Source of the DNA: CAYWEP01 sp964457405
Lineage (GTDB): Bacteria; Patescibacteriota; Microgenomatia; Levybacterales; UBA12049
Assembly: GCA_964457405.1 (NCBI GenBank)
Contig: CAYWEP010000035.1
Span: 1-11,255 of the forward strand
Reading direction: 5' to 3'
Length of the DNA stretch: 11,255 nucleotides
Shown here: one piece after another, positions 1 to 7,029 of the stretch
How positions within the stretch are numbered: position 1 is the first letter of the stretch
Layout: each line of letters opens with the position of its first letter
Made by a program: the position numbers and the translations under genes
The notes under the pieces: model-generated
Told to the model about the DNA's origin: nothing
What the model saw: only the letters and a program-made list of their open reading frames with translations
Database searches by the model: none

Positions 1-259
1 CTGCGTGACCTGGGGCATCGATGTGGGCGTAATGACGCTTTTCTGTTTCGTATTCAAGGTGGGTAATATTAATAGTAACGCCCCGTGCTTTTTCTTCAGG
101 GGCGTTATCAATGTCTTCATATTTTTTCGCTTGTGCCATTCCCTTTTTAGAAAGGACTGTAGCTATTGCAGCAGAAAGCGTGGTCTTGCCGTGATCGACG
201 TGACCGATCGTTCCGATATTAACGTGTGGTTTGCTTCTTTGAAATTTTGTATCTGCCAT
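1..259 (-). CDS. tuf: Elongation factor Tu, N-terminal part (cut by window edge)
   Basis: EF-Tu is the GTPase that carries aminoacyl-tRNA to the ribosomal A site in the cytoplasm. Only the first 86 codons lie in the window. The protein begins MADTKFQRSKPHVNIGTIGH, with the P-loop GHVDHGKT at residues 19-26, the switch I region IDNAPEEKARGVTIN at about 50-64, and the G3 motif DAPGH at 81-85. The ATG at 257-259 is the only start that fits the family's N-terminus. Most bacterial EF-Tu proteins have Cys in the second position of DCPGH, and here it is Ala82. No Shine-Dalgarno motif precedes the start. The gene has its own promoter and a leader of about 100 nt ending in a terminator-like hairpin. 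Its usual upstream neighbour fusA lies about 7.8 kb away on the same strand. Identity is certain. Confidence 0.98.
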   Translation of the reverse strand, partial: MADTKFQRSKPHVNIGTIGHVDHGKTTLSAAIATVLSKKGMAQAKKYEDIDNAPEEKARGVTINITHLEYETEKRHYAHIDAPGHA

Positions 260-272
260 AGTTTTCTTATGT

Positions 273-303
273 AAAAAAGAACCTCTTTATGCAGTCGGTT
301 CTT
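273..303 (-). terminator. Terminator-like hairpin in the tuf leader (possible attenuator)
   Basis: Read on the minus strand, AAGAACC (303-297) pairs with GGTTCTT (283-277) across a 13-nt loop, and the 3' arm runs into six consecutive T residues. This is the shape of a weak intrinsic terminator. It lies 13 nt before the tuf ATG and downstream of the predicted tuf promoter, so it would act on tuf's own transcript as an attenuator or pause site, or stop read-through from upstream. A 10-bp palindrome TTCTTAAGAA (302-311) overlaps the 5' arm by two bases. The stem is short and AT-rich, so the call is tentative. Confidence 0.35.
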
Positions 304-339
304 CTTAAGAAAGTCCTTCGTTTATAAAGATGACATTAA

Positions 340-356
340 CTCATTATTGCAATGAG
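340..356 (-). promoter_or_regulatory. Small stem-loop in the tuf 5' leader
   Basis: On the minus strand CTCATT and AATGAG form a 6-bp stem around the loop GCAAT. It lies a few nt after the predicted tuf transcription start, so it would cap the 5' end of the tuf mRNA. A 5' stem-loop may stabilise the transcript, but no function is shown by the sequence. Confidence 0.3.
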
Positions 357-365
357 ACAATCGAC

Positions 366-394
366 ATGATACACCATTTCCCCCCAGGCGTCAA
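366..394 (-). promoter_or_regulatory. Sigma-70-type promoter of tuf
   Basis: On the minus strand TTGACG (394-389) and TATCAT (371-366) are separated by exactly 17 bp. Each hexamer matches the consensus at five of six positions. The predicted start of transcription near 359 gives a leader of about 100 nt. The -35 box overlaps the stop codon of the upstream 102-aa gene (391-393), so tuf can be transcribed independently of that gene. Confidence 0.7.
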
Positions 395-699
395 TACCCA
401 AGATAAAATGGTTTCTGCACGGGAGACTGTTCCTTCGGCGCATCAACGGGATGCTCTGCCATAAACTGCGCGAGAGTATCAACCAACGGGTGTAAAGCGG
501 GGTGTAATCTGTCTATATAAACCGAGTCGCTTTCTCCGAAAACAGCTGACAAACGCCTAATGAGCTGATTACTAAACGGATTTGGTTCTACTGCCAAAAT
601 GGAGATTAAGTGCCGCACTGCTTCCGTCCGCTGTGTATCAGTAATCTGCGGTTCTGTGGGTTTTCCTTGTGTCTCTAATCTTTCCTGCTGTCGACCCAT
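391..699 (-). CDS. Unknown 102-aa protein, probably cytoplasmic and helical
   Basis: I do not recognise this protein. It has 102 residues, no signal peptide, no membrane segment and no cysteine. The first 22 residues are polar and rich in Gln, Thr and Glu. Residues about 23-36 (RTEAVRHLISILAV), 43-56 and 66-84 read as amphipathic helices, and the C-terminal 20 residues are Pro-rich and end in FYLGY. That it is a real gene is supported by a near-perfect promoter ending 9 nt before the ATG (697-699) and by its fit between neighbours on the same strand. It ends in TGA. It could be a small regulator, but no DNA-binding motif is evident. It lies directly upstream of tuf, whose -35 box overlaps its stop codon. 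Confidence 0.6.
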   Translation of the reverse strand: MGRQQERLETQGKPTEPQITDTQRTEAVRHLISILAVEPNPFSNQLIRRLSAVFGESDSVYIDRLHPALHPLVDTLAQFMAEHPVDAPKEQSPVQKPFYLGY

Positions 700-708
700 G
701 ACAAGAGT

Positions 709-737
709 ATTATAGGGAAGAATATTTATGCGGTCAA
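709..737 (-). promoter_or_regulatory. Consensus promoter giving a near-leaderless mRNA
   Basis: On the minus strand TTGACC (737-732) and a perfect TATAAT (714-709) are separated by 17 bp. Only 9 nt separate the -10 box from the ATG at 699, so transcription would start about 2 nt before the start codon. This supports translation of a leaderless or near-leaderless transcript and helps confirm both the gene and its start. Confidence 0.75.
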
Positions 738-747
738 GAAGAGAAGA

Positions 748-1275
748 TCACGGTCTATACCGAAACGACTTCGCAATCTCATCCAAATCATCAAAAAGCG
801 CTTCTGAATCTGTTGATAATGAATAAACCCAATTGTCATTATATATAAAATATATTTCTTTTTCAGTTTGGATATTTTGATATCGAATTCTTCCTTTAAC
901 TATATTGGGTTGACCATTAAAATATTGACGATTTGTTATCGTAGCTCTGTTCTTTATAGAGAGGTCTTCAAGATATTCTTCGAGTTTTTTGAAATTTGTT
1001 CCGCTCCTACCTAATACAATCTCGCCTTCTTCGTTTTTAAAAATAACAGAAGTAAAACTCTCTTCAATTTCGAAATTCTTTGGGGCTAAAACAATAAATT
1101 TAAGATTTTTCGATTGGAAAGTTGTATTCTGACTGGTATTTGGTTGTTGATAATTATTTACCGAGCTTAGGTTCTTGGTAGATCTTGCAACAAAATAACC
1201 TAATAATAGAAGACCAAACAGAATAACAATAGTCAAACCTAATGCTAGACTGTGACTATTTCTTTGCTTTTTCAT
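748..1275 (-). CDS. Membrane-anchored PsbP/DcrB-like protein of unknown role
   Basis: This 175-aa protein has a positively charged N-terminus (MKKQRNSH) and one strong membrane segment at about residues 10-31. A polar Asn/Gln/Ser/Thr-rich linker follows (about 32-55), then an exported domain of about 120 residues. The domain alternates short beta strands with one helix and ends in a helix plus the strand AKSFRYRP. That pattern is typical of the PsbP/Mog1/DcrB fold, though the match is by shape and not by any catalytic motif. It has no cysteine and no lipobox. An in-frame TTG at 1293 would add six residues, but the ATG at 1273-1275 gives a better signal-anchor start. It lies 51 bp after the M23 gene on the same strand and may be cotranscribed with it. 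Confidence 0.75.
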   Translation of the reverse strand: MKKQRNSHSLALGLTIVILFGLLLLGYFVARSTKNLSSVNNYQQPNTSQNTTFQSKNLKFIVLAPKNFEIEESFTSVIFKNEEGEIVLGRSGTNFKKLEEYLEDLSIKNRATITNRQYFNGQPNIVKGRIRYQNIQTEKEIYFIYNDNWVYSLSTDSEALFDDLDEIAKSFRYRP

Positions 1276-1326
1276 TGTTGTAGCTATACTCAAGCGTACC
1301 GTTTTCTTGATGTTAATGCAATAGGT

Positions 1327-3468
1327 TTAATCAGCTTTTTGATCTTCCTTATCATGTGGAACGGTGACATTTATATCCGCAGTCGATGTATTGCCAGCCT
1401 TATCCATTGCTGTTGCTTTAATTATATAGACTCTTCCGTCTTTATCATCACCATATCTTTTTGCTTCAAGCTGAATCATCTGACCAAAGTTTACAATTGA
1501 TGGCTCGACTATATCATACTCATCTTCCACGAAAATATCCGTCGAAAACAGATGGTCATCTACGCTGCTACCTGTGATAGCTATATTCACCATTTTCCCA
1601 TTTGGCGGCCAGAGAGTTTTCGGATTTGCATCAAGAGAAACAGTAGGCGGTGTTTTATCAATTGAGAACTCCACTGATTTGAGCTCTTCTATGTTTTCAT
1701 CTACATCAACTGAATAAAACTCGACTTTATAATTTCCCTCGTCACTAAACTGCAATGGCGTAACGTATTCTTCCCAATCTCCATCATCAACCTTATACAT
1801 TGTATAGTCAACGCCTAATCCTTCTTCATTATCCGTCGCTTCAAGACTCAGCTGCACATCCGAGCGAAACCATCCGGACTCACCCTCATCGCCTATCAAA
1901 ACAATAGTTGTCGTCGGAGCTATTGTATCTGCTCTTTCTGCCATAAGAGTAAAAAGCGTTAGATGATCAACCTCTGTCGTTGCTTTTTTATTCAGAAAAT
2001 CTACAAATGAATCTTCTTTTTTCCACGTTTTTCCTCCATCCGAACTGGAATAAATTGAAATTGTGCCGACTTTAAACCGTGACAGATCAAAGGTACTAAA
2101 GTCTATACCAATAGTGAAAGGTTTTTGAAAAATTGTCACAAGATTCCCAATAGGATCTTTTGCGGCTATTTGCATGGCAGAACCGACAGAAACAAGAGAA
2201 TCAGAAATGCGCTGCAAGGGAGATGCTAGCAACTCAAGTGTCAGATTTTGGTTGGTAGCTCCTTGCGGGACAGCAACTGTATAGCGACCTGCTGAGAAGA
2301 TGCCACCATTTGCTGCCAAACTCGCTTTCAGTCCATCAAGCTTCTTCTTCCACAGATAAAAACTTTTATTACCGGTTCTGTTGAGACCATTATAGAAAAA
2401 GGCGTAGCTTTCCCACGGATCTTGATCTGTTGATTGCCAACCAAATGGATCCGTCACGCCATCAGGGATATTATCATCAAAATTTCCATCACCGTTTTTA
2501 TCTTGAACAATCATAAAGTGAATATGTGCGCCTTCTTCACCTTGCGGCCAAACATTACCAGTTGCTCCTACTCTCCCAATAACATCTCCAGCATTAACCT
2601 GCACTTCCTCACCTGGAGTAGACGTAATCAATCCTTCTCTTTGTAAGTGGTAATATCGAGTCTGATAGCCATTCCCATGATCAATATGAATTGCATTGCC
2701 GCACGCACCACATGTATTTATATATGTAGCAGTTCCCGACGCCGCAGCCAGCACAGAGTCTCCATTTTCCACTTGCGCTGGAGTACCATAATCATAACCG
2801 TCATGTGAGGAGTATGAGTCATCAGTTCGCCTTGGATTATCATATTTGATGATCTGATCCGGCTCAGCAAGTCCACTACTCAACAACGGATACTCATGGT
2901 CAAAAAAGGAATTAATATTGAGCGCCGCTTCATTAAAAGTCAATCCTTCTCCTGCATAATCCCACGGCAGGTCAAGAAATGGCGTTGGGGGTGACTCAGT
3001 GTTCACCACATACAAAGACCCTATATCTTTAGGCCTCCCGCACCAATCAATCATTCTTACGCCTATTGCATACTCTCCTGGCCTTCTAAAAAACTGCGTA
3101 AGGTCTATTGGAGGCATTAAAGGTTGTGTGATGCAGAAGTTAGGAATAAAATTATCAAGCCCATTATAGATAAAAATTTCATCTCCTGGAAATTCATCTA
3201 ACCTATTGAATGCAAGTATCATGCCGTCGTATACCTTAGCACTTCCCGTTCCATCTGGCGTCCCGCTTAAGATCATCTTTCCAGAATCATATGGCACTCG
3301 AATAGTATGAACAAAAAAAACTCGCCCGACATTTGCAACAGCTGGCGGCGGAGCTTGAAATGGATCTGTAATCTTATAGGCAGTCGTCGTTGCGAGAACA
3401 GGGGATGCCTTTGCAAAAAGGAAAAGACAGAATAACCCTATAAGCAATGTCCTGAGCAAGATAAGCAC
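1327..3468 (-). CDS. Secreted M23 metallopeptidase with ZU5-like and Ig-like domains
   Basis: This is a predicted exported zinc endopeptidase of the M23 (lysostaphin/LytM) family, which cuts peptidoglycan cross-bridges. A signal peptide spans about residues 1-26 and ends in SPVLA. Residues 45-160 form an unrecognised beta-rich domain. The M23 domain spans about 208-345, with the zinc motifs H222xxxD226 and HIH at 315-317, and YYH at 272-274. Near its end is DKNGDGNFDD (323-332), which resembles a calcium-binding loop. Residues about 385-512 resemble a ZU5-like beta domain, 517-605 an OmpL47-type Ig-like repeat, and 606-705 another beta domain ending in VPHD. Mature cysteines are C112, C143, C253 and C256, the last two as CGAC. 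The assigned start is GTG. A TTG at codon 8 preceded by AGGA is an alternative. There is no lipobox, LPXTG motif or C-terminal membrane anchor. Family confidence is high, substrate is inferred. Confidence 0.92.
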   Translation of the reverse strand: MLILLRTLLIGLFCLFLFAKASPVLATTTAYKITDPFQAPPPAVANVGRVFFVHTIRVPYDSGKMILSGTPDGTGSAKVYDGMILAFNRLDEFPGDEIFIYNGLDNFIPNFCITQPLMPPIDLTQFFRRPGEYAIGVRMIDWCGRPKDIGSLYVVNTESPPTPFLDLPWDYAGEGLTFNEAALNINSFFDHEYPLLSSGLAEPDQIIKYDNPRRTDDSYSSHDGYDYGTPAQVENGDSVLAAASGTATYINTCGACGNAIHIDHGNGYQTRYYHLQREGLITSTPGEEVQVNAGDVIGRVGATGNVWPQGEEGAHIHFMIVQDKNGDGNFDDNIPDGVTDPFGWQSTDQDPWESYAFFYNGLNRTGNKSFYLWKKKLDGLKASLAANGGIFSAGRYTVAVPQGATNQNLTLELLASPLQRISDSLVSVGSAMQIAAKDPIGNLVTIFQKPFTIGIDFSTFDLSRFKVGTISIYSSSDGGKTWKKEDSFVDFLNKKATTEVDHLTLFTLMAERADTIAPTTTIVLIGDEGESGWFRSDVQLSLEATDNEEGLGVDYTMYKVDDGDWEEYVTPLQFSDEGNYKVEFYSVDVDENIEELKSVEFSIDKTPPTVSLDANPKTLWPPNGKMVNIAITGSSVDDHLFSTDIFVEDEYDIVEPSIVNFGQMIQLEAKRYGDDKDGRVYIIKATAMDKAGNTSTADINVTVPHDKEDQKAD

Positions 3469-3494
3469 TGTCTTTATCGAGAGAGCTCGAGAAA

Positions 3495-3550
3495 ATTATA
3501 CTAACCCTCTCGCTACCAGCAGTGTAGCGAGATTCTCACAAAGAAGTCAA
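3495..3550 (-). promoter_or_regulatory. Putative promoter region of the M23 gene
   Basis: Two overlapping arrangements are visible on the minus strand. One is TTGACT (3550-3545) with TACACT (3526-3521) at an 18-bp spacing, where the -10 box falls inside a perfect inverted repeat. The other is a perfect TATAAT (3500-3495) with no convincing -35 box, 26 nt before the GTG start. Either would make the M23 gene transcribable independently of the upstream GH18 gene. Confidence 0.45.
3508..3532. repeat. Perfect 9-bp inverted repeat before the M23 gene
   Basis: TCTCGCTAC (3508-3516) and GTAGCGAGA (3524-3532) pair perfectly around a 7-nt loop. No T-run follows on either strand, so it does not look like an intrinsic terminator. 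It covers the -10 box of one putative M23 promoter and lies just upstream of the other, which would suit a repressor operator. It could also be an mRNA hairpin at the 3' end of the GH18 transcript. Confidence 0.6.
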
Positions 3551-3567
3551 TAGTTTATTTATAGAGA

Positions 3568-4665
3568 CTAAAAGTACGAGTACGCCCAGAAGCTGTAAGA
3601 AGTAATGCCGCGCGTCTTCAGAAATTCCTGCTTTTTCGCAACCGATGCGAGGTCATCAAACCATACAACGTGCTTTTTATCAGCATCTGTATAGGTAACT
3701 TTTTTTTCTGCGGAGAGAGGATCCCGTGTTGCTTTACATTGCTGATATGAACATTTCGCAAGGAGTGATTGCTCTATTTTTGTAAAACTTAACGCGTTCC
3801 CATTTGCAGTAGCTTTCTGCGAATCGTCCTTCACCTCCCAATCATACCCGAACAATCCAAAAACAACTGTTAGTTTCTCAGGCGGTACAAATTGCAAATA
3901 ATCATCAGTCATCTTTTTAAAATCATATCCATAGACATTTCTTCCATCCAAGGGAAAGTTAGGGCCTGGATTACCGCGTGCCTTATGGAAATCATATGCC
4001 ATAATCATAATTTCATCTGCAGATTTTGCGATTGTCTTTACCTCAAATGGTCTGACGCGGTAAAACGTATCGCCATAGAGAAGCACGGCAAATGATATAT
4101 CGTTTTCTCTCGCCTCATTTGACAGCTCAGCAACTAAGCTATTTATCTGAGATATTGTTGATGAGAAGGGGAGTGCTGTTAGCTCAAGATCCAGTATAAT
4201 GCCATCAAATCCTTCTTCTTTGGCCACGGCGATTGTTTGCTTTGCGATATTTTGTTGTGCTTTTTTATCTTTCAGTACAGCCAGATTGACTGTCGAGTCA
4301 AGCATGCGAAGCGTTAAGGATGTTTTTTGTTCTTCCCCAACAGCGCGAATAAATCGCTTGAGGTTCTTATAGCCTACTTCATCCGTATCTATTCCCTCTT
4401 TTGTTGGTGTAATACCAAAATAGATTACTGCATCATAGTCTGAAAAAGAAGCATTTTGAGTAGGCACTGTCCAGTGTGGGACAAAAATAGATGTTTTTTC
4501 TTTCTGTTTCTGAGTAGGAATTGTCGGCGATAGTGTGGGTTGTATGGAGGAATGGATTGGCTTTGCCAAATCCTCTTTGACCTTATTCTTTGCTGTCTGC
4601 AAAGCATAGGGAAGTAAGAAAAGAAGAGGAAGCAGTAAACCAATGAGAACTGCCAATTTCTTCAC
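3568..4665 (-). CDS. Exported GH18-family glycoside hydrolase (YaaH/SleL-like)
   Basis: This is a predicted signal-anchored or secreted glycosidase of family GH18, whose bacterial members cut N-acetylglucosamine-containing polymers such as peptidoglycan or chitin. Residues 1-22 form a hydrophobic signal or anchor. Residues 37-57 are a Pro/Thr/Gln-rich linker, and the TIM barrel follows. The GH18 signature is DGIILDLE at 154-161, with E161 as the expected proton donor and D159 as its partner, and MAYDFH at 222-227 is the second family motif. The C-terminal SYSFWAYSYF matches the last barrel strand of spore-hydrolase-type GH18 proteins. C305 and C310 could form a disulfide. The start is GTG at 4663-4665, ten nt after a TATAAT box. 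The gene lies 27 bp after dipZ and ends in TAG. Family is well supported, substrate is not determined. Confidence 0.88.
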   Translation of the reverse strand: MKKLAVLIGLLLPLLFLLPYALQTAKNKVKEDLAKPIHSSIQPTLSPTIPTQKQKEKTSIFVPHWTVPTQNASFSDYDAVIYFGITPTKEGIDTDEVGYKNLKRFIRAVGEEQKTSLTLRMLDSTVNLAVLKDKKAQQNIAKQTIAVAKEEGFDGIILDLELTALPFSSTISQINSLVAELSNEARENDISFAVLLYGDTFYRVRPFEVKTIAKSADEIMIMAYDFHKARGNPGPNFPLDGRNVYGYDFKKMTDDYLQFVPPEKLTVVFGLFGYDWEVKDDSQKATANGNALSFTKIEQSLLAKCSYQQCKATRDPLSAEKKVTYTDADKKHVVWFDDLASVAKKQEFLKTRGITSYSFWAYSYF

Positions 4666-4675
4666 GCGTTATACT

Positions 4676-4681
4676 ATTATA
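4676..4681 (-). promoter_or_regulatory. Possible -10 box of the GH18 gene
   Basis: A perfect TATAAT on the minus strand ends 10 nt before the GTG start of the GH18 gene, in the short gap after the dipZ stop codon. No good -35 hexamer is present at 16-18 bp. If active it would give a transcript with a leader of only a few nt. The gene could equally be read through from dipZ. Confidence 0.4.
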
Positions 4682-4692
4682 CACCCGCTCGT

Positions 4693-6471
4693 CTACCCGA
4701 AGGTGAAGGCGTAGACTTCAGTGCCCGGGGTGAGGAATTCAAGCTTTAAAATATGATTCTCAGCCTCCCCTTTCAGATCTACTAACTCATAGAGCCTGTC
4801 AGAATCAATTGTTACTATGCCATTCACAACGTCTATGCCCGCTTGTTTGCTGCTTATCAATTCCCCATCAAGCGAAACGCGAACTTGTGCTTTTGCGTTA
4901 TTTGCGCCAGGTCGCATTACCAAAAACGCTTTTTGTGCGTCAAAATGCTCAACAAGCACTGCCTTGCTGCCTGCCATAGAATATTGGTCCGCAATTGTCC
5001 ATGTCCCACCAAGTGAGAATGTGTTCTGCTGTGGCGAATCAGTTATTGTATATGTATCTGTTCCGTTGCCAAGTCTGCTGCTTGGATAGAAAAATTCCAT
5101 CCTTTTTGATCCCAAATATGTCTCGGGTGTATTGCGGGTCTTAGGTGTTTCATCGGGCATGTCGACCATATCCTCTGCCACTTGCTGTTGTCCTGCCTCT
5201 TTAAGTAGGAGTTGAATCGCTTTTTCCATTTTGTCATACTCGCCTTCGCCAAAATGGACGCGTCGAATAATTCCTTTCGCATCTATCAAATACTCAGCCG
5301 GCCAGTACTGATTGCTGTATGCATCCCACGTCTTATAATCATTATCCTGAGCGACAGGATAATGGATCTTAAACCGTTTGATCGCATCTTCAACATTTGC
5401 AGTACTCTTTTCAAATTCAAATTCCGGCGTATGCACACCCACAACGACAAATCCTTGATCCTTGTACTTGTCATACCAGCTCATAACAAAAGGGAGTGTT
5501 CGAATACAGTTAATGCAAGTATATGTCCAGAAATCAATCAATACAACTTTCCCCCGCAGTTCTTGCATAGTCAATGCTTGTTGTCTAGTCGGCAGGTTTA
5601 ACCACTTCGAAATCCCTACAAACTCAGGCGCCATTGGTGTATTTTGCGCATTAAACAATGCCTGCTCCTCAGCGCCGCCAGCCAGGTTGAGCTGGTTTAA
5701 ATCTATCCCGGATTGCTTGTTATCTTTTAATTTCTTAAGCTCCGCTTTTACTGTATCGTTTTTTTCAAACGAGGTAAGAAAATTTGAATAAGAGGGGAGA
5801 GCATCAAGTATTTTTGCCTGCAACACTTTATCGTAATTGGTAGCTATGGCAAGGGCAGTTAAAAGGAGAACTGCTCCAAAAATCTGCTGGATTCTCCCTG
5901 TATAAGGGGATAAAAATTTCGTTTCACTGACAAATTTTTGCCCACCATAGGAGAAGAGGAAAAGAGGAATACTTACGCCGATGAGATAAGCGATAGTGAC
6001 GAGAATAACATCAAAACTGACCTTCGCTGTCGCCGAAAGTGTCGCTATTGCCGTGAGAATGGGCCCCGCGCACGGCGTCCAGACAACCCCAAGCGATAAA
6101 CCAGTCACGAATCCACCGCCAAATCCGCTTCGCTTCGCATTTCCCCCTCCTAATCCCCCTGCAAGTCGGCTGACGAATCCTTCAAAAATGCGAGAAAGAA
6201 AAGGAACAACCATCATAAGCCCCAAAGCCACTAAAATAACAATCGCTAACCATCTCAGGATTTCAGGATTAAATCCAAACAAACGCACGAGGTAAGAAAT
6301 GCTCAAGTTATACGCGCCAAAACTGAGGACAATACCAAGCGTTATACCAAGTGACTTAGCCCTTCCTCCACCGATTGAAGTTGATAAGACAATAGGCAAC
6401 AGCGGCCAGATGCAAGGCGCAAGAATGGTCACAAGACCAGCTAAGAATGCGAAAAATAACAAAAGTGTCAT
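4693..6471 (-). CDS. dipZ: DipZ-type thiol-disulfide protein: CcdA/DsbD domain, thioredoxin and CBM-like domain
   Basis: DipZ proteins pass reducing electrons from the cytoplasm across the membrane through a DsbD/CcdA domain to an outward-facing thioredoxin domain. Residues 1-215 form the multi-helix membrane domain with the paired cysteines C20 (LAPCIWP) and C134 (WTPCAGP). A linker spans about 216-275. The thioredoxin domain spans about 276-425, with the active site WTYTCINCIRTLPF (C319, C322) and the conserved cis-Pro region QYWPAEYLID around P391. Residues about 450-592 match the beta-rich carbohydrate-binding-like module fused to DipZ thioredoxin domains. The 592-aa length fits a full DipZ. 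The ATG is 3 nt after the stop of the thioredoxin-like gene, so the two are very likely cotranscribed and perhaps translationally coupled. All key cysteines are intact. The stop is TAG. Confidence 0.95.
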   Translation of the reverse strand: MTLLLFFAFLAGLVTILAPCIWPLLPIVLSTSIGGGRAKSLGITLGIVLSFGAYNLSISYLVRLFGFNPEILRWLAIVILVALGLMMVVPFLSRIFEGFVSRLAGGLGGGNAKRSGFGGGFVTGLSLGVVWTPCAGPILTAIATLSATAKVSFDVILVTIAYLIGVSIPLFLFSYGGQKFVSETKFLSPYTGRIQQIFGAVLLLTALAIATNYDKVLQAKILDALPSYSNFLTSFEKNDTVKAELKKLKDNKQSGIDLNQLNLAGGAEEQALFNAQNTPMAPEFVGISKWLNLPTRQQALTMQELRGKVVLIDFWTYTCINCIRTLPFVMSWYDKYKDQGFVVVGVHTPEFEFEKSTANVEDAIKRFKIHYPVAQDNDYKTWDAYSNQYWPAEYLIDAKGIIRRVHFGEGEYDKMEKAIQLLLKEAGQQQVAEDMVDMPDETPKTRNTPETYLGSKRMEFFYPSSRLGNGTDTYTITDSPQQNTFSLGGTWTIADQYSMAGSKAVLVEHFDAQKAFLVMRPGANNAKAQVRVSLDGELISSKQAGIDVVNGIVTIDSDRLYELVDLKGEAENHILKLEFLTPGTEVYAFTFG

Positions 6472-6474
6472 AGT

Positions 6475-7005
6475 CTACAAAACAGCATTTATCTGCTGTA
6501 CGAGGTCCTCTTTGCTCCACTGCTCTGTCTCATTGTATACTGCCTTGCCGTTTATTAAAATAACTTTTGTGTGCTGATTGGGAACAGAGAACGCTTTCGC
6601 TAGTGCCTTTTCATCATCATCAGTATCTGAATCATTCCAGTTTACCCGAAAACCGACAACGTTTGGATTATTGAGACTCTCAAATCCTGCTGCCAGATCC
6701 GGAGTCTCCGCTCGGCAAACTGGACACCAGTTGGCGTAGAAGTTAAGGATAATTATTTTCCTCTCTGCAAGCGCTTGGTCATACCCTGATTTGGTAAACT
6801 CCACGTACGGCGTTGTCGACCCGGCAATAACCTGACCGCCATATCGGAACTCTTCCTCCGTTCCTTGTGATGCTTCCATCTCGGTTTTCTCTGTCTGTGG
6901 AGTTACCTTATCCCTCTGATTATTTTGCCTCCCTTGCAGAAAAACAAAACCAACAATCAGAAGAAGAACGACTACCAAACCAATACCTATCATTTTTGTA
7001 TTCAT
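6475..7005 (-). CDS. Membrane-anchored thioredoxin-like protein (CPVC)
   Basis: This 176-aa protein has one N-terminal membrane segment (about residues 5-23), a polar Gln/Glu/Thr-rich linker to about 52, and an exported thioredoxin-fold domain. The active site is NFYANWCPVCRAETPDL, with C94 and C97. It is probably a thiol-disulfide oxidoreductase outside the membrane, fed or kept reduced by the adjacent DipZ. The position normally held by the cis-proline (xPT in thioredoxins) reads QHT (residues 144-146), so the usual cis-Pro is replaced by His. The ATG at 7003-7005 was chosen because an extended -10 box lies 15 nt upstream. A longer reading frame back to 7056 would place that promoter inside the gene and add a non-signal-like N-terminus. 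It is the first gene of the likely operon with dipZ. Confidence 0.88.
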   Translation of the reverse strand: MNTKMIGIGLVVVLLLIVGFVFLQGRQNNQRDKVTPQTEKTEMEASQGTEEEFRYGGQVIAGSTTPYVEFTKSGYDQALAERKIIILNFYANWCPVCRAETPDLAAGFESLNNPNVVGFRVNWNDSDTDDDEKALAKAFSVPNQHTKVILINGKAVYNETEQWSKEDLVQQINAVL

Positions 7006-7020
7006 TACAGGAGTACTTCT

Positions 7021-7029
7021 ACTATAGCA
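7021..7029 (-). promoter_or_regulatory. Extended -10 promoter of the thioredoxin-like/dipZ operon
   Basis: The minus strand reads TGCTATAGT, an extended -10 element (TGn plus TATAGT), 15 nt before the ATG at 7005. No -35 hexamer is evident, which is tolerated in extended -10 promoters. It lies back to back with the hydrolase promoter on the other strand, making 7006-7095 a compact divergent promoter region. Confidence 0.55.

Noticed and set aside
1276..1293. TTG start at 1293 for the PsbP-like protein
   Set aside because: It adds six residues before an ATG that already begins a typical positively charged signal-anchor N-terminus.
391..1293. Alternative genetic code with TGA read as an amino acid
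   Set aside because: Two genes end sensibly at TGA, and no in-frame TGA interrupts any conserved protein here.
3508..3532. Intrinsic terminator of the GH18 gene
   Set aside because: The hairpin is strong, but no T-run follows on either strand, so an operator or plain mRNA stem is more likely.
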